Notes: generated by a model from the sequence alone, not told the origin. 64,000 nucleotides of DNA from Sarcocystis neurona (GCA_000727475.1 KL647304.1:1068231-1132230), one strand, 5' to 3'; positions 46,901-58,851 are shown, counted from the first letter of the stretch. Made by a program: numbers and translations.

Positions 46901-49900
46901 CAAGAGCACGCCTCTATGCCTCCGTCGATGTACACGCCTTCGTATCTTTCACGAAGAGAACTAGCCCGATATATGTGCATTCTCAGCCACACAAATATAT
47001 ATAGATATATATGTAATATTTGTAGGTCTACATATATATACATATATTCCTGTAGAATTCCACGGGAAACTATCTCTGCCTATACAGGCATATATATATA
47101 TATGTATGTGTAGATAAATATAGATAGATAAAAATAAACGCATAGATAAACAGAGAGCTACATATAGATAGGTAAAAGGATATATATAGATAGATACGTG
47201 TGTTGATATTGGTAGATAGGTAGGTACATAGGTAGATATTGATAGACAGACATGTACACCCCTCTCAACAGTCACCTCACGCGTCTGTATGTGTGTGCAT
47301 ATAAATATAGATAAGTAGATAGATAAATAGGTCCGAGGTAAATAGGGACATAGATAAATAGGTACGTAAATAAATAGGTACGTGGATAGATAGAGAAATA
47401 GACGACAGATAGGTAGGTAGATGGATAGACAGATAAATAGGTAGATAGATTAATGGGTAGGTAGATAGATAGACAGGTGACAGATAGAGAGCAAGATAGG
47501 GAGACAGCTAGACAGGTGATAGATAGATAGAGAGGCAGATAGAGAAGACAGATACATATAAATAGGTAGGTAGATAGATCTAGGTGCGTAGATCTAGATG
47601 GGTAGGAAAACTGATAGATACAGATAAGCAGGTAGATAATATTGATAGACATGTAGATATAGATAGTTAGGTAGAGACAGATATGGACAGATAGATATAG
47701 ATAGATATAGATAGGTATGTATAGGTATATCGATATACATAGATAGGTATAGATAGTTAGATAGAAAAATTGATAGACACAGATAGATAGATAGATAGAT
47801 GATACTGATAGATAGATATGTATCCTCAGCTGAACAATGACGTCACGCGCCTCTGTTAGTAAGTCTACGTAGCTGTTTTGATATGTATATGTGTGTGTGT
47901 GTGTGTATGTATGTAGAAGCTCACGAGCAAAATATGAAATGTCTACTTTTCTTTCTTCTTTCCCTCGTTTTGGACGCCTATGGACGACGTAGTGCGTGTA
48001 ACATATATATGGAGAGTGAGGAGAAAGAAATATACACACTTCTTCATCTGGATGAAATTTCCTTTTTTCAGCAGAATTCGTGAGCCTCCACACGTTTATT
48101 TACAAACGCATATATATATACACACGTATGCGTGGGTATCTCTAGGTGTATGCATAGGTATGCCCATGTATATGTATATGTAAAGCATTTCCATCTGTAT
48201 ATGATTCATAAGGAAATATATATACGTATGGACATAGGTATACGTATGTAGGTATATTTATATATATATATATGTGTATATGCAGTGGCAGGTTTTTTCT
48301 GTATATGCGTGTGTAAAGACCTCTGTTTCAAATGTACATATGGATGTGTGTGCACTGAGAGCCCTTTTCTCTCTTCCTATAGTTTACAAGAATGTTTATG
48401 AAGAAGAAGTGTTTCCTTCGTTTTCCTTTCTCCAGGGATACTGCGCATATTTGCTTGATCGCTTCGGGGACGATGGAAAGCAACGCGGTGTGTTCATCGG
48501 CTTTGACGGCCGCTACAATTCAGAGAAGTACGTTTAAAATATCAGCATATACATATATATATGTATGTATGTATATTCTCTCTCTCTCTATATATTTTCT
48601 ATGTATGTATGCGTATATATATTTTCAAGCGTAACATTATCTCTACGTTTGTTTATAAGTGTATTCTGGTCTGTTTATCTGTATATGGATGTGACGTTCT
48701 CCACGTGTGTCTCGCTGGTACATAAATATGTACCAATCTGCGTCTCTACATATTTATGTGTCTCCGTCTCTGTGTATGTGTTTCTCTATCTCTTTCTTGG
48801 CGTCCACATATATGAGCGTATATATGTGAGTATATGTATCTATTAATATGGACAAGCCTATTGATGTCTACATAGGTGTGTATACTGACGTGCTGTCCTT
48901 CGGGATGCCTATCTCTCTCTGTCTATACATGTGTAGATCGGAGGAAGTCTACTCCACTTGCGTGTGTGTGCGGAAGATTTGTTGCAGATGGTGGGGGAGA
49001 AGTTTCTCGTCTTTTCCCTCGATACTCCCACTCTCGCTTCGCTCTTTTGTGTATTCTGCACTTTTCATTTTCTTCTTCTTCTTCACGCGAAGGAGACGCT
49101 TCTTCTTCCGCGTCTCCGACGTGGGCAGCACCCGTGCGGCCTCCTGCCGGTCCCCCGTCTTCGTGTCTGCAGGGAGAGCCTTTCGCTTTCTGTCTCTGTG
49201 TGTGTCTCTGCATTTCTTTGTCTGTCGCCGTCTCCGTCTCTGCGTTCCCTTTATTCTCCTTTCTTTTCGCTTCCTACTCTCTCTTTTGTTTCTGTCTCGG
49301 TCGTGACGCTCCTGCGTCAATCGTCGTATTTTTGGTGACGAAAAAGTTTGACCGGCGGTTCTTCTTCACTTCATCGTGCTGCCCGGGGACCATCGTGCTG
49401 CCCGGGGACCATCGTGCTGCCCGGGGACCATCGTGCTGCCCGGGGACCATCGTGCTGCCCGGGGACCATCGTGCTGCCCGGGGACCATCGTGCTGCCCGG
49501 GGACCATCGTGCTGCCCGGGGACCATCGTGCTGCCCGGGGACGTTTGTTGACTTTTTTTCTTGCCGTTTTGCCTGACACACACACACACACACAGAGCCG
49601 GGAATGTCGACGGTTGAGCGGGTGGCAGTGGAGACAGCGTGGCTGTCTCTGTGCGCATGTGTGTGTGTGCTACATTGCTGCTGCAGTTTCGCCCATTTAA
49701 CGGCAGCAGCGTTTCTTGCTCGGGGAATGAAAGTGCGCCTGGCGAGCAGCTGCGTGCCAACGCCCGTCGTCGCATACGCCGTTCAAAAACTTCTGTGCGT
49801 CGGTGGGGTGGTCATCACTGCCTCACATAATCCCAAGGAGTACAACGGCTACAAAGTCTACGGAGAAAACGGCGCACAAATTCTTTCTCCTGTCGACAGC

Positions 49901-52900
49901 GACATTTCAGGGTGGATCAACAACTCCCTTGTGAGGAGAAATTTCTTCTCTTTTCATGCCCGCCCTTCCGTCCACGCCGGCCCCGCTGCGCCCCCCTGGC
50001 CTCTACACGAGGCTCTCTCTGTCAACCGGCATGTAGACGTGTGTGTTTCATCGGGAATATACACAATATATAGTACATACTGAAATGGCTACACTCTCTC
50101 TCTATCTCCCTATATATATATATATATATATGTATCCACATCCATATATATGTATGTGTATGTATATCCTGTTGTGCCTTGGAGTTGACACGACCCGCTG
50201 TGTGTGTGTGTGTGTATTTTCTTGCTGTGTTGTTCTTGTCTCCGTCATTTTTCTTCTCCGTCTTCTGTTCACAAATGTATGTGACATGTTGAAGCAATGG
50301 TCCTCGTTATATATATTCACATATTTGCATATTCGCGTATAGACATGTGTGCTCGGATCCACCACACTTGTACGTGTATTTGTTGATAGACACGTGTGTA
50401 TACGCACATATTTCTGTACACAGGGAAGTGTGTATGTGTAGTATTTACTGTTCGGCGAGATGGGGACGCACGTTTGTTCCTGCATTATCCTGCAAGAATT
50501 TGGGCGAGATTCTCAAACAGAGATACACAGACGCATGCAGGGCATGCTACGCATGTATCTCCTTGTTTATTATATGCAGACGACTTGCAGGAATTTGTAG
50601 AAGGGGCTAATTTCCTTTGGTGAACTTGATAAAACGATATTCGACTTTTGCAGGACGCTGCAGAAATTTGTCTTCCTCTCTCTCAGTCTGTCTCTCTGTC
50701 CCAGTGTGGCAGCGTTGTCCTCGCAGTGCTTCCGCCGGTGTGGACCGCCGATTTTGTTTTCCGTTGGTGTCTTTTCAGCTGTCGGTGAAGTTCTTGAAGC
50801 GGCATTGCCTCTTTCATGTGTATTTGGCTTTTTCTGTGCGAGGAACGGGTCGCTAGACGCTGTGGAAAGAAGTGGAGGTCCTCTTCGACCGCCGGAGCCG
50901 CATGCTGTCGGCAGCAGGCGAGAAACACCCACTTCTCGACCGAGTGTTCGACTCTGTCGTCGACCTGTATATCGAAGATATCGCTGCGGACCTCGCAACG
51001 ACGGAAGGAACGGAAGGAGGAGGAGCAGGGAAAGCAGCAGCAGAAGAAGCAGCTGCGACAGTTGCAGAGGAGGCACGGGGAGGCGGAGGGGCGGCAGCAG
51101 GAGGAGCAGCGGCAGGGTTGGCAGCAGCAGCGGCAGATTTTGCAGCAGCAGCAGACTTGGCTGCGGCGGCGGCAGAGGAAGGCGGGGAAGGCGGAAGAGC
51201 AGACAGAGCAGCACGTTTGAAAGAAGCCGCAGCAGCAGCCGCAGAGGGAGCAGCAGCAGCAGGCGCAGAAGCAGCAGCTGCAGCAGATCTTGCTGCAGCA
51301 GCAGCAGCTGGGACAGCGGACTCGCCGGCAGCAGGAGAAGAGGAAGGGAAGAAAAGACTGCGGGTCGTGTACACAGCGCTCCACGGGGTGGGAACGGCCT
51401 TCGTGCAACGCATGCTTCGGGCTTTCGCTTTTCCTGGGCAGCTCATCCTCGGTGAGAGGTGGGAGGGGATAAGAGGACAAACAACTCACACAGATACAGA
51501 GAGAAGAAAGTTGCAGGAATGCAGAGAAAAGAGGAAGTTATAACGAGAGCGCGGGGTGCCGGTAGAACAGGCACCTAACAGAGAAACACTACAGCAGCAG
51601 CAGCAGAAAGGCTCGACGAGGAGATCCTCTCCTTTGATTTCCTGCATATGTTCTCGTGCGTATATGTCATGTGTGGTCGTCCGTCTGTGGACACGTGGAC
51701 GGCGGAGAACAGAGAAATTAACAGCAAATAATTACATGTGGCGAGAACTCTGGCAATCGCAGTAAAACTCAACAAATATGTACATATCCACATACATACG
51801 TAAATACATATATATATATATATATTCATAGCTGTTTCTTTTCCTTCAACTTGTAGGCACCTCTATACATACACAGTCATATGCCTCTCTCTCTCTGTCT
51901 ACATCCATATATGATATACATATATATACGTGTATGTATATATATGTATACACACGCCTACTCCGGCATGCGTACGCATGAAAACATACATATATATATA
52001 TATATATGTACAGGCAGATACACATATATATGTACACGTATACTTATCTGTGTGTGTGTGTGTCTCTTTCTGTGTCTATATTTAAGTATTACTTATTTTT
52101 GCCTGTAGTGCGTATGAAAACTTGTGTAGATATTCGACGTGACAAGCCATACACATGCGAATCAATATTCCTGCTTCACAGGACTCTGCACATGCGTCAT
52201 CCCCTTGTTCTTCTACACATATACACATACCCACATACATATACGTGTGACTGTATCAAACATATATAAATACATCCGCATATATATATATGCATGTATG
52301 TCTTACGTATATGTGTACCCACCTATTGATACATATGGATATATATACGTTTGTGTACATACACATATATATATAAATGTAGATATGTATTTTGTATGTA
52401 TATGCAAGTATCAATTCCACACAGTCTACGTCTATTTATGTGTCCTTTATAGGTATACGTGTGAACACACATATTCATATATATGTGTTGCAGGTATGTA
52501 TAGATGCCACGTCTGTATCTATCTGTATATATTTCCATTCCGCCATGATGTTTTCTATCGGTGTAATATATTTTGTCTTCTTCAGGCAACGTCCGTCTCC
52601 TCCTGTCTCCGTCTCCGTCTTTTGCTGCCCCCCTCTTTCTGTTTCTGTTCGGCTGCCTGTCTCGCCGTCTCTATGTGTGTGTGTGCGACGGTGTCTCTGT
52701 CTCTGTACGCCTCTCGCATGCAAATATATGTGTGTCTCTGTCTCTCAGTAAAAGAGCAGTGCTCCCCAGACCCAGAATTCCCTACAGTTGACGGCCGGCC
52801 AAATCCCGAAGAAAAACATTCCCTCGACCTGGCCATAGAAACGGCGAATTTGCACGGAGCGACTCTCGTTATTGCCAACGACCCGGACGCCGATCGCTTC

Positions 52901-55900
52901 GCAGCAGCAGAAAAACACGCGTGCGTGCCCTACCCTCGCTATCCCCCTCCCACGACCCTTCCCCTGCTGCTGCTGCGATTGCTGCTGCTGCTGCGATTGC
53001 TGCTGCTGCCGCGCTTGCTGCTGCTGCCGCGATTGCTGCTGCTGCGGGTGCTGCTGCTAGAGCTGCCTGCCCGTGGAATGGACGGCCAGCTGAATGAGGG
53101 TTTTCTCTGTGGCCGTCGCTGTTACTTTGTTTCTACAATGTGTGTGTCTTTCCTGACATACACACGCATAGACGTCTGCGTTTGCTTTGCACACATATAG
53201 ATACACATATATGTGTATACATCTGTGTGTGTACATGAATATAGGCACATGAGTTTGTACGTTTAAAGCGTACGCGTATAGAGAAATGTGGACGTCCCTA
53301 CCACCTGCAGGGGCGTGGAGATGTGCACATAAATACGTAACTGTGATGCGTGCATATTTTCTCATCTCTATTGGTGTACCCACCGTATATATAGAGAGAG
53401 AAGAAATGTGAAGGATAGATATGTGGCTGATAATATACACGTTGATCGGTCTGTACATGTGGGTAGGCATGTATATACTTGATCCACGTAAATACGAAGA
53501 GGAGTGGGAGTGTGCTGTGGATGCGTTGACGTTCCCTCTGTGTTGGTGTGTGTACATGTGTGTGTCTGAATCTCTGTTTTTTTCCTCTCCATGAAATGTG
53601 GACCGATCAAAAGAAGTACGTGGCTGCTGTCCACTTCTTGTCTCGCTTGTGGAGGTGGCTCGAGCGCGAGTATCTCGCGGATTTGTTTCTCGTTTCTTGT
53701 GGAGAAGTACAAGAAGAGGAGGGGAGAGTTGTTCCTGCTGCTGCTCTGCCTTGCTGCATATCTGGAAGAAAAGAAAGTGTGGGGCGCTGCTGTTTCTTCG
53801 GGGAGAACGCGTGGAGGCGCGGACCTCCTGCGTCTTCTTCTGCTGTCCGCGGGTACTACACGTCTGTATAGTAGGGGAAGGGACGAAGTCGATGTCTCGT
53901 GGCTGGCCTGTGTGTTTCTATGTACTGCACATGGGTGGTGGGGGAAGTGTGTGGCTGCTGCTGGTGTGCTGCAGAGGCAGGTGGGTGAAATACACCGGCG
54001 ACGAGATGGGAGTGCTGCTCGCCGCCTACGCGATGAAGCTGCGGGAGTCGCAGGGAATTCCCAAGGAAAGAATGGCCTTCGTCTCTTCCGCTGTCTCGTC
54101 TCGCATGCTCGAAAAAATGGCCCGGGTAATCGCGTGCCGCTTTCGAGGCTCCACCCTCTGCGCGTCTCGCTCTTTCTCTATACACACACTTGCAGCAAAC
54201 CCTTTTCCCCGAACCGGCTACGTACCTCAAGAGACTGCTGGCAAATATATACACATACATATATGTTGCACAAGCGTGTAGATGACTCATATACGTGTAC
54301 GTGTGTGGAGAAGAAAAGGGGCACAGAGGAGATATATAGACGAAAAGTATATGACCAGGACAAGCCGAAAGGCATGCACCTGGGCACACACACAGACACA
54401 AATACCTACGTGTAAATATGTGTAGAGAGATATATAGATACAGGCAGGTAGATATAGCGCTCTCTTCACAGGCTCTCCCGTGTATCTCTCTGTGTATGTG
54501 TGTGGGTATACCTGCCGGAGATAAAAAGTTTTAGAAACGTGCAGACAATCATATACATGTCTTTTACAGCATATACAGGCTATACAAATCTCACATATAT
54601 ATGTAGGGGACAGCATTTGTTTGTTCCTCTCTCTCTCTATATATATGTACATATACGTGTATTGTTGTTTAGCTTAGTATCCAGCGCATTACATATATAT
54701 ATATATAGGTATATGCGGATAGATAGATAGGTAGATATTTGTGTATATATGCGCATATGTAGAAAAGTGTTTGTATGCACCACACCTTGATATACTGCAG
54801 CAGGCCAGAGTGCTGGTGCCGTTTATACTCCTCCTGCTGCTCTTCGTTCTCCTCTTGCTGCTGCTGCTGCTGCTTTTCGTTCTGCTGCTGCTTTTCTTTC
54901 TGCTGCTGCTACCGTTTTTTGGGCTGCTACTATTGCCGGTGTTGATATGAGGGTCGCTGGGTGTCTCTTGACTGTTTCTTCTCGCTTCCCCTCGCCATTT
55001 CTCCACGTATTTCTTCTTCTTCTTCCTTTCTGAGTTCTGTCGAGTTGCTACCTTCTGCATCGACTGCTCCTTCTTCTCGTTGTTCTCCTCCTCGTCCTCC
55101 TCCTCTGTCTGGCTGCCTCCGTATACATACATCTACACATGCATATATCTATGTCCACATATATATAAGTATTTGTATGCATTTGCGTTTCTATAACATT
55201 CACGTATACCAGTACATATACGTATATACACACGGCTCTATTTAACATACACATTTATTCATATACACGCATATATACGTATTCATATAAAACTCTACTT
55301 ACATATATATACAGATTTCTATACACATTCACATGTATGTGTACATATATTTGTATATGGACAGCTCTGTTTAATATACACATGTATTTATATATATACA
55401 CATATACATATGTGTTTATATACAATCCTATTTATATACATATATATATATGTATACATATTCATTTCTATAGACATTCACATATATATGTATGCATGTA
55501 GATATACCTGTATGTGTACAGCTCTATTTGATATACACACATACTCATATATACACGTGTATATATGTGTACATATGAAATTCTAGTTGTGTACACATAC
55601 GCATATATCCATATATTACTGCCCAATATATATGTGTGTCGGAGGAGCTTTTGTGTGGTGTTGTGTCCTTAGTCTCTGTACGTCTCTTCTGCGTGTTTGT
55701 GTGTGTGTACGTCTGTTTTACATCTCTTCTTTCTGTGTTTGGCGGCGAACCTGTTTTTGCAGAAGAACGGGTGCTGCTTCGCGGAGACGCTGACAGGGTT
55801 CAAGTGGATGGAGGCGAAGGGGCAAGAATTGAGTGCCGCAGGTTATTTCCCCGTGCTGCTCTACGAAGAGGCGCTGGGGTACGCGCTGAGCAGCAGCGTG

Positions 55901-56572
55901 AGGGACAAGGACGGGATTTCTGCTGCTGCTGTCTTCTTGCAGTGCGCTGCTGCGCTGTACGCGGAGGGGAAGCAGGTCCAAGATATGCTGCTAGAACTCC
56001 GGCGGATGTACGGCTGCTTCGCAACTCAGAATTCGTACTTCCTCTGCAGCAGCAGCAGCAGCGTCCCTCGTTTTTTCTACGCACTCACCCACTCCGCCGC
56101 AACAGCAGCAGCAGAAGAGGCGGAGGAGGCTGCTGCAGCAGCGGCCGCTGCGGCTGCGAAGCGGCGAAGAGCCGGCGAGGAGGAGACCGGAGCGCAGAGG
56201 CAAAGAGAAGAAGACGAAAGGGAGAAGAACAGAGAGCGGAAAAGAAGAGAAAATGAGTTGCGCGAGTACCCGGGCCGCGTGGGCCCCTTCAAAGTTGTCC
56301 GCGTCCGGGACGTCGCCCGGGGCTACGACTCGACGGAGGAAAATTGCTGCTGCTCTTTGCCGCCGAACGAAGAAATGTTGACGTTCTACTTCGACAACGG
56401 CGCAGTGTTGACCCTGCGAGGCAGCGGCACGGAGCCAAAATTAAAATACTACGCAGAGGCCTGTGGCACGACGCCGCAGCAGGGCCGGGAGATTCTCGAG
56501 CAGCTCGTCGAAGCCTTCGTTCAAGAGTTTATCAAACCGCGAGAAATACTTTTCCTCAACATTCCTCAGTAA
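43793..56572 (+). CDS. PGM2: Phosphoglucomutase 2 / phosphopentomutase-type alpha-D-phosphohexomutase
   Basis: Interconverts sugar 1- and 6-phosphates (or ribose 1-/5-phosphate) through a phosphoserine intermediate in the cytosol. Proposed exons are 43793-43960, 46266-46337, 48436-48527, 49687-49930, 50857-51451, 52749-52920, 53975-54125 and 55763-56572, for 767 residues; all junctions close in phase. Key sites are SFGTAGLRG near residue 55, the catalytic loop [15 protein letters not shown] (Ser157), the metal loop DPDADR (435-440), GFKWM and EEALGY (533-538) for sugar binding, and RGSGTEPK (717-724) for phosphate. Longer than the usual roughly 600 residues because of an Ala-rich insertion (about 240-358) and a charged Ala/Arg/Glu insertion (about 594-664). 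The catalytic serine context and spacing fit the PGM2 subgroup rather than PGM1. Start chosen at caagATGTCG. All catalytic motifs are intact. Confidence 0.95.
45961..46032. repeat. 18-bp polypurine minisatellite x 4 (PGM2 intron 1)
   Basis: GAGAAAGTCGGAAAAGAA repeats at 45961, 45979, 45997 and 46015 with few changes, inside a purine-rich tract of about 380 bp (45725-46110). Confidence 0.9.
46266..46337 (+). CDS. PGM2: PGM2 exon 2 (72 nt)
   Basis: Encodes [20 protein letters not shown], the phosphohexomutase N-terminal motif. Phase 0 at both ends (caacgcag|GCG; TCGCAG|GTAATG). Confidence 0.93.
46495..46720. repeat. TA/TG/CA microsatellite cluster (PGM2 intron 2)
   Basis: Degenerate TATATG/TACATA repeats. 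They produce Tyr-rich frames on both strands. Confidence 0.8.
47105..47830. repeat. GATA/TAGG-like degenerate tetranucleotide tract, about 700 bp
   Basis: Almost continuous TAGATAGATAGG/TAGGTAGATAGA variants in PGM2 intron 2. It creates a 273-residue minus-strand open frame (47272-48093) rich in Tyr, Leu, Ile and Ser, which is a repeat artefact. Confidence 0.9.
48436..48527 (+). CDS. PGM2: PGM2 exon 3
   Basis: Encodes [19 protein letters not shown] and [10 protein letters not shown]. The acceptor has phase 0 and the donor (GAGAA|GTACGT) has phase 2. Confidence 0.93.
49373..49542. repeat. Perfect 19-bp minisatellite x 9 (PGM2 intron 3)
   Basis: ATCGTGCTGCCCGGGGACC is repeated nine times head to tail with no visible mismatch until the last base. 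It is GC-rich, unlike its flanks, and ends about 140 bp upstream of exon 4. Confidence 0.97.
49687..49930 (+). CDS. PGM2: PGM2 exon 4 (catalytic serine)
   Basis: Acceptor (gctgctgcag|T) with phase 2 completes an Asn codon. Encodes [14 protein letters not shown] strand sequence, [20 protein letters not shown] and [17 protein letters not shown]. The donor (CTT|GTGAGG) has phase 0. Confidence 0.95.
50857..51451 (+). CDS. PGM2: PGM2 exon 5 (with Ala-rich insertion)
   Basis: Proposed acceptor is gggtcgctag|A (phase 0), giving [17 protein letters not shown]. Encodes the linker helix, then about 120 residues of Ala/Glu/Gly from GCA-rich DNA, then the conserved [16 protein letters not shown]. The donor (CTCG|GTGAGA) has phase 1. 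The acceptor is less certain than the others; an upstream AG at 50652-50653 opens a less protein-like frame. Confidence 0.85.
51780..52060. repeat. TA/TG/CA microsatellite cluster (PGM2 intron 5)
   Basis: Runs of TATATA and TACATATG variants with CTCT interruptions. Confidence 0.8.
52749..52920 (+). CDS. PGM2: PGM2 exon 6 (metal-binding loop)
   Basis: Acceptor (tgtctctcag|TA) with phase 1. Encodes [30 protein letters not shown] and the Mg-binding IANDPDADR loop. The donor (ACGC|GTGCGT) has phase 2. Confidence 0.94.
52960..53062. repeat. CTG/CGATTG repeat (PGM2 intron 6)
   Basis: Repeats of TGCTGCTGCTGCGATTGC with CCGCGCTTG variants, immediately downstream of exon 6. They read as Leu/Arg in the exon frame but follow a donor, so they are intronic. 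Confidence 0.8.
53975..54125 (+). CDS. PGM2: PGM2 exon 7
   Basis: Acceptor (gtgtgctgcag|A) with phase 2. Encodes [20 protein letters not shown] and [15 protein letters not shown]. The donor (CCGG|GTAATC) has phase 0. Confidence 0.94.
54825..54915. repeat. CTG-rich tract (PGM2 intron 7)
   Basis: CTCCTGCTGCTCTTCGTTCT-type repeats, a mixture of CTG and TTC triplets. Confidence 0.75.
55120..55640. repeat. TA/CA-rich satellite with about 137-150-bp period (PGM2 intron 7)
   Basis: GGCTCTATTTAACATACACAT (55233), AGCTCTGTTTAATATACACAT (55371) and AGCTCTATTTGATATACACAC (55520) recur in phase within degenerate ATATACACATAT sequence. ATTCACATGTATGTG and ATTCACATATATATG accompany them. Confidence 0.8.
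55763..56572 (+). CDS. PGM2: PGM2 exon 8 (C-terminus, second insertion)
   Basis: Acceptor (ctgtttttgcag|A) with phase 0. Encodes [34 protein letters not shown], then an Ala/Glu/Arg/Lys insertion, then [35 protein letters not shown] and the tail to the TAA at 56570-56572. Confidence 0.95.
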   Translation, partial: KNGCCFAETLTGFKWMEAKGQELSAAGYFPVLLYEEALGYALSSSVRDKDGISAAAVFLQCAAALYAEGKQVQDMLLELRRMYGCFATQNSYFLCSSSSSVPRFFYALTHSAATAAAEEAEEAAAAAAAAAAKRRRAGEEETGAQRQREEDEREKNRERKRRENELREYPGRVGPFKVVRVRDVARGYDSTEENCCCSLPPNEEMLTFYFDNGAVLTLRGSGTEPKLKYYAEACGTTPQQGREILEQLVEAFVQEFIKPREILFLNIPQ

Positions 56573-58747
56573 AGTGTTACACAAGCGAAGGGAGGCGGTC
56601 TCTTAATACCATCACCTATGTACCAGTTGTATACTTGTTGACGCGTATATACATATACATATATATACATATATAAACGTCTGGGTCCGGACATATACAT
56701 ATATATATGTATATATGTGTGTGTCTGGATACGGATATGTTTATTAGTACGTATGTGTATACATGTATGTATGTGTAAAATAAGGGAAGTACTAGGGACA
56801 CATGCGTGTGCTTATGTAGGAGGAAGTGTATATTGCTTTAGGCGTGCGACGCAGACAGAAAAAGGACAAAAGACGAGAGATAGGGAGGGAGATGTTCACA
56901 GAGAGACAAAGGAGAACAAAAAAAAGGGAGAACTACGGACAGGTGGCTCGCTAGACACACAGAGAGAGATAGAACGAAAGAGGTACAGGTGCGCATGCAT
57001 GCATATGTACGGGAATATACGTATATATGTGTGTATGTATGTACGTAGGTCTATTCCAGGGTACGCGTATATAGGTATATATACTTTAGCCCTTTACATA
57101 TATATATACTTGAATATGTAACCGAAGCATATACATATATACATATGTATATATGTATATCTGTGTATCTATCTGTATATGCGTAGGAGTGTCGTGTATG
57201 AAATAACGGGGAGATCAGAGAGCCGTTTGTAAGACGTGTTGGAGGCGCTGGAGAGGAAGCGAAGAACCTCCGCCAAGAAGGAGGAAATCGTTTGAAGGAA
57301 GAAGAAGGAAGCGAAGCAAAACAGATATCAAGTGCGGCGTGTACACACGTCCATTTATTGTTCGTTTGTCTGTATTTCCACCTGTGCCAATCCTTTAGCT
57401 TCCCATCTCTCCCTCTCTCTCTCTCTCTATATATATATATATGTGTTTATGTATATATTGATATACGTGTGTATGTACATCTTGAATAAGGAGAGGAGTA
57501 GAAGGCTGTTGGGGCACGGAAGGCATTTCGTTCTTCGTAACCTGCTCGCGTCTGAATGAAAGGAAGAAGAGAAACGAGGCTTTCATATGAGAGGACTCTT
57601 CATCTAAAAGATGGACCGTCTATATGTGATGAACATATATATATACATATGTGTGTATCTCTATCTATATGTACGCACATGTAGATCTATATCTACATAT
57701 ATATGTATATATATATATATATGTATACATGTCTACCTACCTATCTGTATATATATATATAGATATGTTTGTATATCTATTCAAATTTGTATATGTACAC
57801 CTTGGGGACGTAGCGTATATATATTTGCAGAGGTGCAACAACATTGTGTGCGTATATATATATATATGTGTATGAGCGGTAGGTGGACCCGCACACATGT
57901 AAGGCGGTCCACACGTGTATATCCGTCTGTGTGATATACACATATATGTATACTTTCGAGAGAAAAAGACAGAAACGCATGAGAAGGAGGAAGAGACGTG
58001 TGAGAAAGGGGGAAGAGCACACGGGAGAGAGGAAGGGACGCACGAGAAAGAGAAACAGATGTACGTGAAAAAGTGGTGGGGGAAAAGAGTAGTGGGGGGC
58101 CCTTCTGTATATAAAGGTCGTAAGATTCTTGCGGGGGAGGTGGGTGACACAGAAGCAAAAACACACATGGGACGTTGAAGAAGTCTTGGTTTCTGCAGGT
58201 GCTGAAATTTCTGCCGAACAGCACGTGTGCGGACCTACGTGCCCCAGTCTGCAAGTGTATTCAGACCCACATCTCTCAGCCGGTACAGATACAATTATAT
58301 GTTATTATCAGTCCATCTATATAATACATATATTTATATTTATTTAATACATATATTATGTCTGTCGATGCGCCACACGGCGTTCTTCCGCACGTATTGC
58401 CGTGGAGGTGCACGGTGGGTGGCGTGCAACTTGAGGTCGGGTAGAGAAACTCACCGGAACGCAGGTAGAACGGGGGAGAGAACTTTTTTTGCCGCACCAC
58501 CAGTAAATATATTTGAAGGCCGGAAAGGTCAAGGGCACGCGCCGTCACTGTGGACCTCTTCGTAGTCGTCTAATGGAGCGAGACGAAGATAGAGAGAGAG
58601 AGAAAGGGAAAAACAGGCTTACGAAACGTTACGCCCTGCAGCGGCAGATACCGGAGAGAGCACAAAAGTGGAATATAAGATGCTAAGCGGGAAAGTACCT
58701 CTCTCTGGAGACGCGGCGAAATCTTATTTACCTCTGTACTGGCAAAC

Positions 58748-58851
58748 GTAGTGCACTGCTGATTCAATATATATCCTTGGATGACGAATCCCTTTGAATC
58801 AGTAGTGCACTGCTGATTCAATACATATCCTTGGATGACGAATCCCTTTGT
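58748..58851. repeat. Tandem duplication, 54 bp x 2, nearly identical
   Basis: GTAGTGCACTGCTGATTCAA, then TATATCC or CATATCC, then TTGGATGACGAATCCCTTTG occurs at 58748 and 58802 with one or two differences. Confidence 0.95.

Noticed and set aside
47272..48093. 273-residue minus-strand open frame, Tyr/Leu/Ser/Ile-rich
   Set aside because: It is generated by the GATA-like tetranucleotide tract in PGM2 intron 2; there are no domains, and stops are absent only because of the repeat.
52921..53062. Leu/Arg-rich continuation of PGM2 exon 6
   Set aside because: It follows a phase-correct GTGCGT donor and derives from a CTG repeat; exon 7 continues the enzyme directly.
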